In this document: positions 8,384 to 17,349 of the stretch, one piece after another
Position numbering within the stretch: position 1 is the first letter of the stretch
Layout of the letters: each line of letters opens with the position of its first letter
Assembly: GCF_001613065.1 (NCBI RefSeq)
Contig: NZ_BDBQ01000073.1
Span: forward strand, 27,430-91,429
Length of the DNA: 64,000 nucleotides
Reading direction: 5' to 3'
From: Nocardia miyunensis NBRC 108239
GTDB taxonomy: Bacteria > Actinomycetota > Actinomycetes > Mycobacteriales > Mycobacteriaceae
Notes under the pieces: generated by a model
What the model saw: the letters and a program-made list of their open reading frames with translations, nothing else
What the model was told of the DNA's origin: nothing
Databases searched by the model: none
Position numbers and translations under genes: made by a program

Positions 8384-9679
8384 ATGAGTACCGAGCCCTC
8401 GACCGCCCGACGGGCGGTCGAGGCCGCCTGGCGGATCGAATGGCCGCAGTTGGTGGCCGGATTGACCCGCGTCGTCGGCGATATCGACACCGCCGAGGAA
8501 TTCGCCCAGGACGCGCACGTGGCAGCGCTGGAACAGTGGCCGCGCGAGGGCGTGCCCGCGAATCCGGGCGGCTGGCTCATGGCCGTGGCGAAACGCCGTG
8601 CGGTGGACCGGTTCCGGCGCGATGCGACCTTCGCCCGCAAACTGGCGCTGCTCGGACGGGACCTCCTCGACGAGCAGAGGTCGGGATTTCCCGGCGCCGA
8701 CGCGACGATCGGCGCCGGGATATCCGACGACATGCTGCGCATGATCTTCACGACCTGCCATCCCGCACTCCCCCGCCAGGCTCGCGTGGCATTGACCCTG
8801 CGGATGGTCGGCGGCTTGACGACCGAGGAGATCGCTCGCGCCTACGTGGTGACCAAATCGACTGCGGCACAACGGATCGTACGCGCGAAACGCGCCATCA
8901 AAACACTTCGCATCCCATACGAGGTGCCGGAGGACAGCGAACTGGCGTCGCGAGTGGACGCCGTGCTCGAGGTGATCTATCTGATCTTCAACGAGGGATA
9001 CGCCGCCACCTCCGGCGAGGGCTGGATGCGCGGCGAACTCTGCGACGACGCCCTGCGCCTGGCGCGCATCCTGACCGCGCTGCTGCCGTCCGAACCGGAA
9101 GTGCACGGCCTCGCCGCACTGCTCGAATTGCAGGCATCGCGGCTCGATGCGCGCAGCGACGTCGCCCGGCGCCTGGTGCCGCTGTCCGATCAGGACCGCT
9201 CGCGCTGGGACCACCTGCTGATCCGCCGCGGTTTCGCCGCACTCGCACGAGCACACATAACCGCCCGGGAACGCGCCGTGCCGCCCGGCTCCTACGCACT
9301 GCAAGCCGCGATCGCAGCCGCGCACGCCTCGGCCCGCACTACCGAGGACACCGATTGGCAGCGCATCGCGGGGCTGTACGCGCTTCTGGCCCAACGCCTT
9401 CCGTCACCGGTCGTGGAACTCAACCGCGCCGTGGCCATCACCATGGTGCACGGCCCCGCGGCCGGACTCGAACTCGTCGAGGCGGTCGAACAAACCGGCA
9501 TGCTCGACGATTACCACCTGCTGCACGCGGTGCGGGGCGACCTGCTCGCCCGGCTCGACCGTCGCGACGAGGCGGCCCGCGAATTCCTCCGCGCGGCCGA
9601 ACTCACCGCCAATACCGCCGAACAAGCGCATCTGCGGGCACGCGCCGACGACTGCGTGACAGACACGCCGCGCAACTGA
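8384..9679 (+). CDS. ECF42-type RNA polymerase sigma factor with C-terminal helical (TPR-like) extension
   Basis: 431 residues. The N-terminal part carries sigma region 2 (AEEFAQDAHVAALEQWP, NPGGWLMAVAKRRAVDRFRR) and region 4 (LTLRMVGGLTTEEIARAYVVTKSTAAQRIVRAKRAIK). The hallmark TTCHPAL follows region 2. A long C-terminal domain with LIFNEGYAATSGEG and helical repeats replaces an anti-sigma factor in this group. Start ATG 8384 is the only suitable one after the YCII stop. It presumably directs transcription of its own operon (DHFR-fold, YCII, sigma). No anti-sigma gene is adjacent. Confidence 0.92.
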   Translation: MSTEPSTARRAVEAAWRIEWPQLVAGLTRVVGDIDTAEEFAQDAHVAALEQWPREGVPANPGGWLMAVAKRRAVDRFRRDATFARKLALLGRDLLDEQRSGFPGADATIGAGISDDMLRMIFTTCHPALPRQARVALTLRMVGGLTTEEIARAYVVTKSTAAQRIVRAKRAIKTLRIPYEVPEDSELASRVDAVLEVIYLIFNEGYAATSGEGWMRGELCDDALRLARILTALLPSEPEVHGLAALLELQASRLDARSDVARRLVPLSDQDRSRWDHLLIRRGFAALARAHITARERAVPPGSYALQAAIAAAHASARTTEDTDWQRIAGLYALLAQRLPSPVVELNRAVAITMVHGPAAGLELVEAVEQTGMLDDYHLLHAVRGDLLARLDRRDEAAREFLRAAELTANTAEQAHLRARADDCVTDTPRN

Positions 9680-9808
9680 GCTCCGATTTCACCCCCGACA
9701 CAGTTGGCCGAATTTCTGCATCCCAGCCCGCATCCGGCTGCTACCGTCCACACCACTCGGTCGGTAGACGTGCGGGCTCGCACGGTAGGCGCGTGGAGGT
9801 GGTCGCAG

Positions 9809-11461
9809 GTGACGTCGGTTCTGGAACAGTTGCAGCGCAAGGTGATTCACGCGGTCGAGACGATTCGCGGCGTCAACGTTCTGCGGGAGCGCGGCATCAT
9901 CGATCCCGGCAATCTGCAGGAGACGCTGCGGACCGCCAGGGAGGGCGCGGTCCTCGGATCGCAGGCGACCGCGGTGCGTCACGCGGCGCGGCTGTGGCCC
10001 GACCGCACGGCGGTGGTGGACGAGCGCGGTTCGCTGACCTACCGCCAGCTCGACCAGCAATCCACCGCCCTGGCCCGCGGCCTGCAGGGGATGGGCATCA
10101 CGCCGGGCACGGTGATCGCCATCCTGGCCCGCGACCACCACGGCCTGCTGCTGGCGATGGCCGCGGCGGGCAAGGCCGGTGCGCGGGTCGCGCTGATGAA
10201 CACCGGCTTCGCCAAACCGCAGTTCGCGCAGGTGTGCGAGCGGGAGAAGGTCAAGGCCGTGCTGCACGACAGCGAGTTCGTCGGCCTGCTCGACGCCCTC
10301 CCGCCGGAGCTGCCGCGGGTACTCACCTGGGTGGACGACGGTCACGAAATCCCTTCCGGCGCAACCACGATCGAGCAACTCATCGCGGCGAACCCGACCG
10401 ACGAACTGCCGCTTCCGGAGAAGGTCGGCGGCTTCGTCATCCTCACCAGCGGCACCACCGGCCTGCCCAAGGGCGCACCGCGCGGCAAGATCTCGCCGAT
10501 GGCGACGGTCCAGGTGGTCGACCGGATCCCGTTCCCCCGCCAGGGCACCATGATGATCGTCTCGCCGATCTTCCACAGCACCGGCCAGGCCACCTGGCTG
10601 GTCGCGGTCGCACTGGGCAACACCGTCGTCACCACGCGCCGGTTCGACGCCGAGGACACGTTGCGCAAGATCGCCGAACATCGGGTGGAGATGCTGGTGG
10701 CGGTGCCGACGATGTTGCACCGCATGGTCGAACTGGATCCCCGGATCCGCCAGAAGTACGACCTGACCTCGCTGAAGTCGATCGTGCTCGCGGGCTCGGC
10801 CCTCTCGCCCGAACTGACCGTGCGGGCCACCGAAGCATTCGGTCACGTGCTGCACAACCTCTACGGCTCCACCGAATGCGCCGTCGCGACCGTGGCGCAG
10901 CCGCAGGACCTGGCCATCGCGCCCGGCACCGCGGGCCGCGCGCCGGTGACCTGCGAGGTGGTGCTTTTCGACGACGACGGCCACCGCATCCACGGCACAC
11001 ACGTCACCGGACGCATCTTCATCCGCTCCGGCGCTCCCTTCGAGGGCTATACCGATGGACGGCACAAGCAGATCATCGACGGATATATGTCCTCCGGCGA
11101 CGTCGGACATTTCGACGAACACGGCCTGCTGTTCGTGGACGGCCGCGACGACGACATGATCGTCTCGGGCGGCGAGAACGTCTTCCCGCAGGAAGTGGAG
11201 AATCTGCTGCTGGAGCGTCCCGACGTCTTCGACGCCGCGGTGGTCGGCGTGGACGACGCGGAATTCGGTAAGCGGTTGCGCGCCTTCGTGGTCGCCGAGC
11301 CGGGCGCCACACCCGACGCCGAGGAGATCAAGGCCTATGTGAAGGGCACGCTCGCGCGCTACAAGGTGCCGCGCGATGTGATCTTCCTCGAGGAACTCCC
11401 CCGCAACACAACCGGCAAGCTTCTGCGTCGTGAACTGATCGAGTATCGGATCACAGAGTAG
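9809..11461 (+). CDS. acyl-CoA synthetase (FadD type), first of tandem pair
   Basis: 550 residues of the ANL superfamily. Motifs: P-loop LTSGTTGLPKGAPR, NLYGSTECAV, SSGDVGHFDEHGLLFVDGRD with the hinge DDMIVSGGENVFPQEVE, and the catalytic Lys in PRNTTGKLLRREL. It should activate a fatty or other carboxylic acid to its CoA thioester via an acyl-adenylate. GTG 9809 is preferred over an upstream ATG at 9704: GGAGG sits 9 nt before it, and the N-terminus then lines up with the paralogue at 11609. The two proteins share most of their length, including INTGFAKPQFA-like and DGRDDDMIVSGGENVFPQEVE blocks. Confidence 0.9.
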   Translation: MTSVLEQLQRKVIHAVETIRGVNVLRERGIIDPGNLQETLRTAREGAVLGSQATAVRHAARLWPDRTAVVDERGSLTYRQLDQQSTALARGLQGMGITPGTVIAILARDHHGLLLAMAAAGKAGARVALMNTGFAKPQFAQVCEREKVKAVLHDSEFVGLLDALPPELPRVLTWVDDGHEIPSGATTIEQLIAANPTDELPLPEKVGGFVILTSGTTGLPKGAPRGKISPMATVQVVDRIPFPRQGTMMIVSPIFHSTGQATWLVAVALGNTVVTTRRFDAEDTLRKIAEHRVEMLVAVPTMLHRMVELDPRIRQKYDLTSLKSIVLAGSALSPELTVRATEAFGHVLHNLYGSTECAVATVAQPQDLAIAPGTAGRAPVTCEVVLFDDDGHRIHGTHVTGRIFIRSGAPFEGYTDGRHKQIIDGYMSSGDVGHFDEHGLLFVDGRDDDMIVSGGENVFPQEVENLLLERPDVFDAAVVGVDDAEFGKRLRAFVVAEPGATPDAEEIKAYVKGTLARYKVPRDVIFLEELPRNTTGKLLRRELIEYRITE

Positions 11462-11608
11462 GTTCGGCCACACCGGTTAGGGGTACCGTCGGTTACAGAG
11501 ACGCTAACCACATATGAGCAGGTCTGCTTGCTAGTGTTAGCACGCACTGGATCTCGATGTTGCGGTCAGCCCGGCGCAGGTCAGGCGGGATCGCGGAAGG
11601 TTGTACCT

Positions 11609-13267
11609 ATGTCAGCTGTCCTTCCGTCGGCAAGCGCCACCCTCCGCAAGGTGGGGGATTTGGTCCTGGGGGCCAATACGATGCGCAGGCGTGGGCTGTT
11701 CGATCCGCTGCGGCCCGACCATGCCGTGCGCTCGGTCGTCGCGATCGGCAAGTACGGCCCGTTCGCGGGCGTGGTCGCGCATTCCGCGCAGACCCGGCCG
11801 AACTCCCCGGCCATCGTCGACGAGCGCGGTGAGCTGACCTTCGGCGAACTCGACCGGCAGTCGAACGCGCTGGCACGCGCGCTGGGTGCGCAGGGCATCG
11901 GCGAGGGCGACGTGATCGCGGTGCTGGCCCGCGACCATCGCGGCCTGGTGCTGACGCTGCTGGCCACCGGCAAGCTCGGCGTGCGCGCGGTGCTGATGAA
12001 CACCGGATTCGCCAAGCCGCAATTCGCCGACGTCGCCCTCCGCGAGAAGGTCAAGGCGGTACTGCACGACAGCGAGTTCGTCGACCTGATGAGCGCGATC
12101 CCGGATTCGGTTCCGCGCATCCTGACCTGGGCCGACGAGAAGGACGGCGTCGATCCGTCGGTGCCGACGCTCGATTCGCTGATGGCCGGCCAATCCGCCG
12201 ATCCGATGAAACTTCCCGCGAAGCCGGGCGGCATGGTGATCCTGACCAGCGGAACCACCGGCACCCCGAAGGGCGCGCCGCGAGACAAGGTGAGCCCCTT
12301 CATCTCCGCGCAGCTGGTCGACCGGATTCCGGTGCCGCGCGACGGCACGATCCTGATGGCCGCGCCGATCTTCCACGCCACCGGACTGTCGCAGTTCACC
12401 ATCGGCCTGGCGCTGGGCAACCGAATCGTGTTCCAGCAGAGGCGATTCGATCCCGAGGCGACGCTGGCCAACATCGAGAAGTACCGGGCCGAGGAACTGG
12501 TCGTGGTGCCGACGATGTTGCAGCGCATGCTCGATCTGCCCGCCGAGGTCCTGAGCAAGTACGACATGTCCTCGCTGAACGTCATCTTCGCGGCCGGTTC
12601 GGCGATCCCGCCGGACGTGGTGACCCGCAGCCTGGACTACTTCGGCGACTCCCTCTACAACGTGTACGGCTCCACCGAATGCGCCGTGATCACCGTGGCT
12701 ACCCCGCCGGAATTGCGCACCGCGCCGAACACCGCGGGCAAGCCGCCGGTCGGCATCCGGGTCGCGCTGTACGACGACCAGCGCAAACGGATCACCGAGC
12801 CGAATGTGACGGGCACGATCTTCATCGAGAACGCGCACTCGTTCAAGGCGTACACCGACGGCCGCACCAAGGAGACCGTGGACGGCATGATGTCCAGCGG
12901 TGACGTCGGCCACTTCGACGAGAACGGTCTGCTGTTCATCGACGGCCGCGACGACGACATGATCGTCTCCGGTGGTGAGAACGTCTTCCCGCAGGAGGTC
13001 GAGCATCTGCTCGCCGACCGGGCCGACATACTGGAGGCCGCCGTCGTCGGCGTGGACGACCGCGAATTCGGAAAACGCTTGCGCGCCTTCGTCGTTCCCG
13101 CCCCAGACTCCAAACGCGACGTGCAGGAGATCAAGGATTACGTGAAGGCGAACCTGGCCCGGTACAAGGTGCCGCGCGAGGTGATCTTCCTGGAAGAGCT
13201 CCCGCGCAACGCCACCGGCAAACTGCTGCGCAAGCCGCTGGTGGAAATGAACGTCACCGCGGAGTAG
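11609..13267 (+). CDS. acyl-CoA synthetase (FadD type), second of tandem pair
   Basis: 552 residues, clearly paralogous to the gene at 9809-11461. Motifs: LTSGTTGTPKGAPR, NVYGSTECAV, SSGDVGHFDENGLLFIDGRD, SGGENVFPQEVE and the catalytic Lys in PRNATGKLLRKPL. A GGAAGG site lies 8 nt before ATG 11609. The 147-bp gap to the first gene contains no terminator-like hairpin but does contain GCTAAC...GTTAGC half-sites (11507 and 11535 region), so a separate promoter is possible. Substrate is unknown; resemblance is to mycobacterial FadD12/FadD13-like synthetases (family-level judgement). Confidence 0.9.
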   Translation: MSAVLPSASATLRKVGDLVLGANTMRRRGLFDPLRPDHAVRSVVAIGKYGPFAGVVAHSAQTRPNSPAIVDERGELTFGELDRQSNALARALGAQGIGEGDVIAVLARDHRGLVLTLLATGKLGVRAVLMNTGFAKPQFADVALREKVKAVLHDSEFVDLMSAIPDSVPRILTWADEKDGVDPSVPTLDSLMAGQSADPMKLPAKPGGMVILTSGTTGTPKGAPRDKVSPFISAQLVDRIPVPRDGTILMAAPIFHATGLSQFTIGLALGNRIVFQQRRFDPEATLANIEKYRAEELVVVPTMLQRMLDLPAEVLSKYDMSSLNVIFAAGSAIPPDVVTRSLDYFGDSLYNVYGSTECAVITVATPPELRTAPNTAGKPPVGIRVALYDDQRKRITEPNVTGTIFIENAHSFKAYTDGRTKETVDGMMSSGDVGHFDENGLLFIDGRDDDMIVSGGENVFPQEVEHLLADRADILEAAVVGVDDREFGKRLRAFVVPAPDSKRDVQEIKDYVKANLARYKVPREVIFLEELPRNATGKLLRKPLVEMNVTAE

Positions 13268-13315
13268 CGCCCCCTCACCGATGGCCCGGCGTTACCGTCT
13301 CGGTATCATCCTCGG

Positions 13316-13894
13316 GTGATTCTCGACCCCGGCCGGTCCCCGGCCCGCGATTCGGCTGCGGCGCAACAGCGTCGCGGCGCGATCGCGCGGCTGCGCGGGG
13401 GATCGGCCGGAGCCGTATCTGGTGCGCTGGCCATCGAGGCGCACGGCTGGGCCGCCGGAGCCATGCCGCTGCGGTCGAACACGCTGCTGCTGCTCGTCGT
13501 CGCCTGCGCGGTGGTGGGCGCGCTGGTGACGACGCTTCGCCCACTGCGCACCACCCGAACCGGCCTGGTCACGGCACTGATCGGCGGGCAGCTGCTGGGC
13601 CACACGGTGATGTCCCTGGACATGTTGGACATGTCGCATCCGGGCTCGCTGTGGAGCCCGGCCATGCTGGCCGGGCACTTCGCGGCCGCATGCGCCGCCT
13701 CGGTCGTGATCCACGGCGCGGAGGCCGCCTACCGAATCCTCATCGCGGCACTGTCCCGTGCCCTGCCGGTGCTGGTGCACCCGCCCGCGACTCCTCCCCC
13801 GTCGCCGCTGCCGACCACGCACCGCGACCGCGTCATTCACCGAATCTTCGCCGCGAACCTCTGCCGACCGCGTGGTCCACCCCTCCCGGCCTGA
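13316..13894 (+). CDS. small integral membrane protein with Met/His-rich loop
   Basis: 192 residues, GTG start. There are three to four hydrophobic segments (about residues 55-72, 85-105, 115-140). Between helices is a loop containing MSLDMLDMSHPGS and further Met and His residues. The C-terminus is Pro-rich and basic. Proteins of this build occur near CopC/YcnI/PepSY genes in actinomycetes, so a copper- or metal-related role is inferred; there is no enzymatic motif. It lies 48 bp after the synthetase stop and 780 bp before the Met-rich PepSY gene. Confidence 0.65.
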   Translation: MILDPGRSPARDSAAAQQRRGAIARLRGGSAGAVSGALAIEAHGWAAGAMPLRSNTLLLLVVACAVVGALVTTLRPLRTTRTGLVTALIGGQLLGHTVMSLDMLDMSHPGSLWSPAMLAGHFAAACAASVVIHGAEAAYRILIAALSRALPVLVHPPATPPPSPLPTTHRDRVIHRIFAANLCRPRGPPLPA

Positions 13895-14673
13895 TTCCAC
13901 ATTCACCCGTACACCCGTGCGCACGAACACTTTTCGCGCGTTGCGCGGCTCGTTGATGATCCCCCGGCCGCCTGTCGAGGGCCTCGATCATCGTGCCGCC
14001 GGGTGAATCCTCGCACCACACAATCGGATCGAACGCACGTCACACCGGATTCGTTGGGACACACGCGCTCTCTCGCTCCCGCATGCCGACGGGAGATCCG
14101 CACATCACGAAGCGTGCGGTGGAACCGACGGAACGCCCTGCGGCGCAACTTCTGTAGCTGTGCCGACGAGCGTGCCGGTCGCGAACGTCAACGGATCGCC
14201 GTTGATGCTTCGTCCGATCGCACACGCCCCACCGGGCATGGATCGGGCACAACCCGGTTCAGCGTGATCGGCCGATTCGGCCCGACTCGGTAGCGCCGGA
14301 CCCCATCCGGACGCAACCGCGTTGTCCTGCATCGACATCGACGAGCAGACAAATAGCCGCGCCGGCACTGTCCGGTACGACCGTGAGCCATCGGGACCGT
14401 CCGCATCGTGCGATCGAGATGTTTCCGACCAGGAACACCCGATCGCAATGGCGGCGGACGTCAGGTCGATCCGACCGATCGGGGCACTGCCGAGCCTCGT
14501 CGATCCGGCGACTCCCATCCGGGACTCCGCCGCGTGGTGCACGGTGAGCGTGCCTGCCGGAACGCCCACCACACCGAAGACGTCCGCATATGAGGGGCCG
14601 ACGTCCTCGCACATCGAGGATTCACCCGGACGGCCGCGCATCCACGGGTGGCAACCGACCAGGAGCAAACGCC
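13895..14673. other. 779-bp region without a convincing gene
   Basis: Both strands have open frames (longest leftward 14105-14731), but third-position GC is only about 70-80 % in samples I counted, well below the neighbouring genes, and no domain is recognisable. Base composition is noticeably less GC-rich than its flanks. It may be decayed coding sequence or foreign DNA. The last 14 bases carry the AGGAG ribosome site of the PepSY gene. Confidence 0.4.
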
Positions 14674-16473
14674 GTGAGCACCACAAATCCCCCAATCCCC
14701 GACGCCACCGCCGAACCGCCCACTGAATCAACCACCGCCGCGAGCGACGATTCCCAGGTCACACGACCGAGCGCACAGGCAGATGCAGCGCTCGCCGATG
14801 ATCATGCATCGCTGTCGAAGAGCACACCGCATGCCGATCAGGCGAACGGCCCGCACACTGCGCCGATCGGCACCTCGCCCGAGGGGCACCCTGGCGAACC
14901 GCTCGAGCAGCCAACCGGGTCGATCGCGACCGCGGGCGTCGCATGCGAGACTCCGGCGGACGCCGATCTGGATGCTGCACAGGACGTCACGTCGAACACC
15001 ACGGCGAGATCGGTTGAACCGTTTGCCGCGCGGGCGAATTCGCGCAACGCACTGGTAGCGCTGGCGATGCGGTTGCACTTCTATGCCGGGGTGTTCGTCG
15101 GGCCGTTCATTCTGATCGCGGCGCTGACGGGGGCGTTGTACTCGATTTCGCCGACCGTCGAGTCGATCGTGAATCGCGGTCTGCTGCATGTTGATTCGAG
15201 TGGCCCGGCGCGGCCGCTGGCGGATCAGGTGGCGGCGGCTACCGCTCAGGAGCCGAAACTTGTTCTGGCGGCGGTTGATCCGGCACAGCATGCGCGAGAC
15301 ACGACTCGGGTGCTGTTCAGCGATCCCTTGTTGGGTGAGTCCGAGAAACGTGCCGTGTTCGTGGATCCCGTGACCGCGAAGCCGGTCGGCGCGAGTGTGG
15401 TGTACGGCAGTACGGGGGCGTTGCCGCTGCGGACGTGGATCGATCAGTTGCATCGGAATCTCCATCTGGGACAGCCCGGTCGGCTGTACAGCGAGACGGC
15501 CGCGTCCTGGCTGTGGGTGGTCGCGCTGGCCGGGCTGGTGGTGTGGATGCGCAGGGCGGGCGCGCGATACCGAGGGCTGCGGCGGCTGACGTGGCCGGAT
15601 CTCGGCCGCAAGGGACGTCTGCGCACGATGAATTGGCATGCGGCAGTGGGAGTGTGGGTGCTGGTGCCGCTGCTTTTCCTGTCCGCGACCGGCATGACCT
15701 GGTCGACGTACGCAGGCGCGCATGTCGACGCGCTCAGAGCCCGGTTGAGCTGGACGACGCCGTCGGTGAGCACCGCGCTGCCGGGATCGGGCACGAAACC
15801 GGGAACCACATCGAGCATGCCCGGCATGGACATGCCTGGGATGGATATGCCGGGCATGAGTATGCCGGGCATGGACATGTCCTCGGGCACCTCCGGCGGA
15901 ATGCAGCCCCCTTCCACCGACCGAATCGCCCAGGTGGACAAGGTATTCGCGGTAGCGCGCGGCCACCACGTCGACGGACCGGTCGAAATCACCATCCCGG
16001 CAGCGGATCACACGGCATTCGTGGTGAAGGAACGCCGAATCTCCGGCGTACTCACCCAGGACGCGATCGCCGTCGACGGCGTCACCGGCGACGTCACCGA
16101 CACCGTGCGCTACGCCGATTGGCCGCTGATGGCCAAGCTCGCGAACTGGGGCATCGCCCTGCACATGGGCATGATGTTCGGCCTCGCCAATCAGTTGTTG
16201 CTCCTGCTGACGATGATCGCCCTGATCACCGTCGTCGTGCGCGGCTACCTGATGTGGTGGCGCCGCCGCCCCCAGCGCACGCCCCGATTCCCCTTCGGCA
16301 CGCCCCCGCGACGCGGTGTCCTACGCGAAATCCACCCGGCAATTCTCGCAGGACTACTCGTGATCGCCGCCGCCATCGGATGGTTCGCCCCCATGCTCGG
16401 CATCACTTTGCTCGGCTTCCTGATCATCGACATCGCAATCGGTGCGGTGCGACACCTGCGCACGACCACTTGA
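14674..16473 (+). CDS. PepSY-associated membrane protein (PiuB/COG3182 type) with Met-rich repeat
   Basis: 599 residues. The first ~125 residues are hydrophilic, Thr/Ala/Pro-rich and probably cytosolic. Then come a membrane helix (LHFYAGVFVGPFILIAALTG), an extracytoplasmic PepSY-like region, two more helices, a second extracytoplasmic region and C-terminal helices. Within the second loop is a repeat MPGM(D/S) x4 (15-bp DNA unit, 15817-15876), a likely soft-metal (Cu+) binding segment. Family members are linked to iron-siderophore reduction or metal handling. GTG 14674 is chosen for AGGAG 8 nt upstream. A metal-related role is inference from the Met motif. Confidence 0.85.
   Translation: MSTTNPPIPDATAEPPTESTTAASDDSQVTRPSAQADAALADDHASLSKSTPHADQANGPHTAPIGTSPEGHPGEPLEQPTGSIATAGVACETPADADLDAAQDVTSNTTARSVEPFAARANSRNALVALAMRLHFYAGVFVGPFILIAALTGALYSISPTVESIVNRGLLHVDSSGPARPLADQVAAATAQEPKLVLAAVDPAQHARDTTRVLFSDPLLGESEKRAVFVDPVTAKPVGASVVYGSTGALPLRTWIDQLHRNLHLGQPGRLYSETAASWLWVVALAGLVVWMRRAGARYRGLRRLTWPDLGRKGRLRTMNWHAAVGVWVLVPLLFLSATGMTWSTYAGAHVDALRARLSWTTPSVSTALPGSGTKPGTTSSMPGMDMPGMDMPGMSMPGMDMSSGTSGGMQPPSTDRIAQVDKVFAVARGHHVDGPVEITIPAADHTAFVVKERRISGVLTQDAIAVDGVTGDVTDTVRYADWPLMAKLANWGIALHMGMMFGLANQLLLLLTMIALITVVVRGYLMWWRRRPQRTPRFPFGTPPRRGVLREIHPAILAGLLVIAAAIGWFAPMLGITLLGFLIIDIAIGAVRHLRTTT
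15817..15876 (+). repeat. 15-bp tandem repeat coding MPGM(D/S)
   Basis: Four in-frame 15-bp units within the PepSY gene; third positions differ between units, indicating selection for the peptide rather than very recent slippage. Met content is 8 of 20 residues. Confidence 0.85.
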
Positions 16474-16518
16474 CCTGATCGTCGCAGGGCGCGACCTCAC
16501 GACCCGCCGGAAGCTCAG

Positions 16519-16552
16519 GGCGGTGGCCATCACCCACGCGATGGCCACCGCC
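16519..16552. terminator. hairpin downstream of PepSY gene
   Basis: Perfect 13-bp inverted repeat GGCGGTGGCCATC (16519-16531) / GATGGCCACCGCC (16540-16552) with an 8-nt loop, 46 bp after the PepSY stop, between it and the convergent gene ending at 16732. No T run, so it is a probable but non-classical terminator usable from either side. Confidence 0.5.
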
Positions 16553-16731
16553 GCTGCGGGCTTTCGCGAGCCCAGCCAGCGCACGATCGCCAACTCCGGC
16601 TGAAGCAGCCGCCGACGTCGGTCACGTTGAGGCGGGCCGTGTTCCACCTTCTGGAAGTTCAGCCCTTCGAGGTCGACGCCCAGTGCGTCGAGGCAGGCGG
16701 CGCTGATCTGGGCGAAGCACTAGTCCCAGAG

Positions 16732-17349
16732 TCACGCGCCGATGCGGTCGGCCAGGATTTTCCGGCCGGGGCCGGTGAGTTCACCGAGGACGCTGGGGCG
16801 GCCGGTGATGGCCAGGAGTAGGGCTTCGCCGGTGCCGGTCACCTCCGGACCGGTGCCGTGCGACCAGTCGATGTCGTTGGCGTGCAGGCGAAGTCCGCGG
16901 ATTCGGTGCCATGCTCCGAGTCGTGGATTGGGGAGCGTGGCGTCCAGGACACGAGTCAATCGATCGGTCGGGATCTGCCGTGGGATACCCAGGGGGCGGC
17001 GGATGTCCTGGTGGTGGATGGTGCCGTCGACCAATGCGATCATGCCGCCGAATCCGGCGGTGAGGCCGCGCGGCACCAGATGCTCGCCGAGGAATTGCAG
17101 AAGCTGTTCGGGGCCGAGCAAGCTGAACTCTCGTACACCAACGTCGTTGGCGTACAGAAACTTTCCCTTGGCGAAGCGCCGAAGCAGACCCCAGCGCCCG
17201 AGTTCCTCGTAACTGATCATGTGCGCCACCACATCTCGGATCCGCCAGTCCTTGCAGAGGGAGGGCTGCTCCCACTGTTCGGGCGTGAGCGTGGCGAGGA
17301 ATTCGGCCAGATCGGCTCGCTCGAGGCGAGCCATCTCCATATCGTTCAC
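16732..17349 (-). CDS. maleylpyruvate-isomerase-fold (DinB-like, mycothiol-dependent family) protein
   Basis: 205 residues. N-terminal four-helix DinB-like region with LTPEQWEQPSLCKDWRIRDVVAHM, the actinobacterial MDMPI signature with the metal-ligand His. A second metal-ligand His sits in VDGTIHHQDIRRPLGIPR. Family members are metal- and often mycothiol-dependent S-transferases or isomerases; the substrate here is unknown. GTG start overlaps the preceding SRPBCC stop (GTGA). It is the third gene of the ArsR/SRPBCC/DinB-like operon, a common actinobacterial arrangement. Confidence 0.85.
   Translation of the reverse strand: MNDMEMARLERADLAEFLATLTPEQWEQPSLCKDWRIRDVVAHMISYEELGRWGLLRRFAKGKFLYANDVGVREFSLLGPEQLLQFLGEHLVPRGLTAGFGGMIALVDGTIHHQDIRRPLGIPRQIPTDRLTRVLDATLPNPRLGAWHRIRGLRLHANDIDWSHGTGPEVTGTGEALLLAITGRPSVLGELTGPGRKILADRIGA

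Noticed and set aside
8440..11271. Very long 943-codon rightward ORF
   Set aside because: It is an out-of-frame shadow of the sigma factor and the first acyl-CoA synthetase, Arg/Gly/Pro-rich with no domain.
14105..14731. Leftward 208-codon ORF in the gene desert
   Set aside because: Sampled third-position GC is only 70-80 % and not clearly above the other frames, no recognisable domain, and its start lies inside the PepSY gene.
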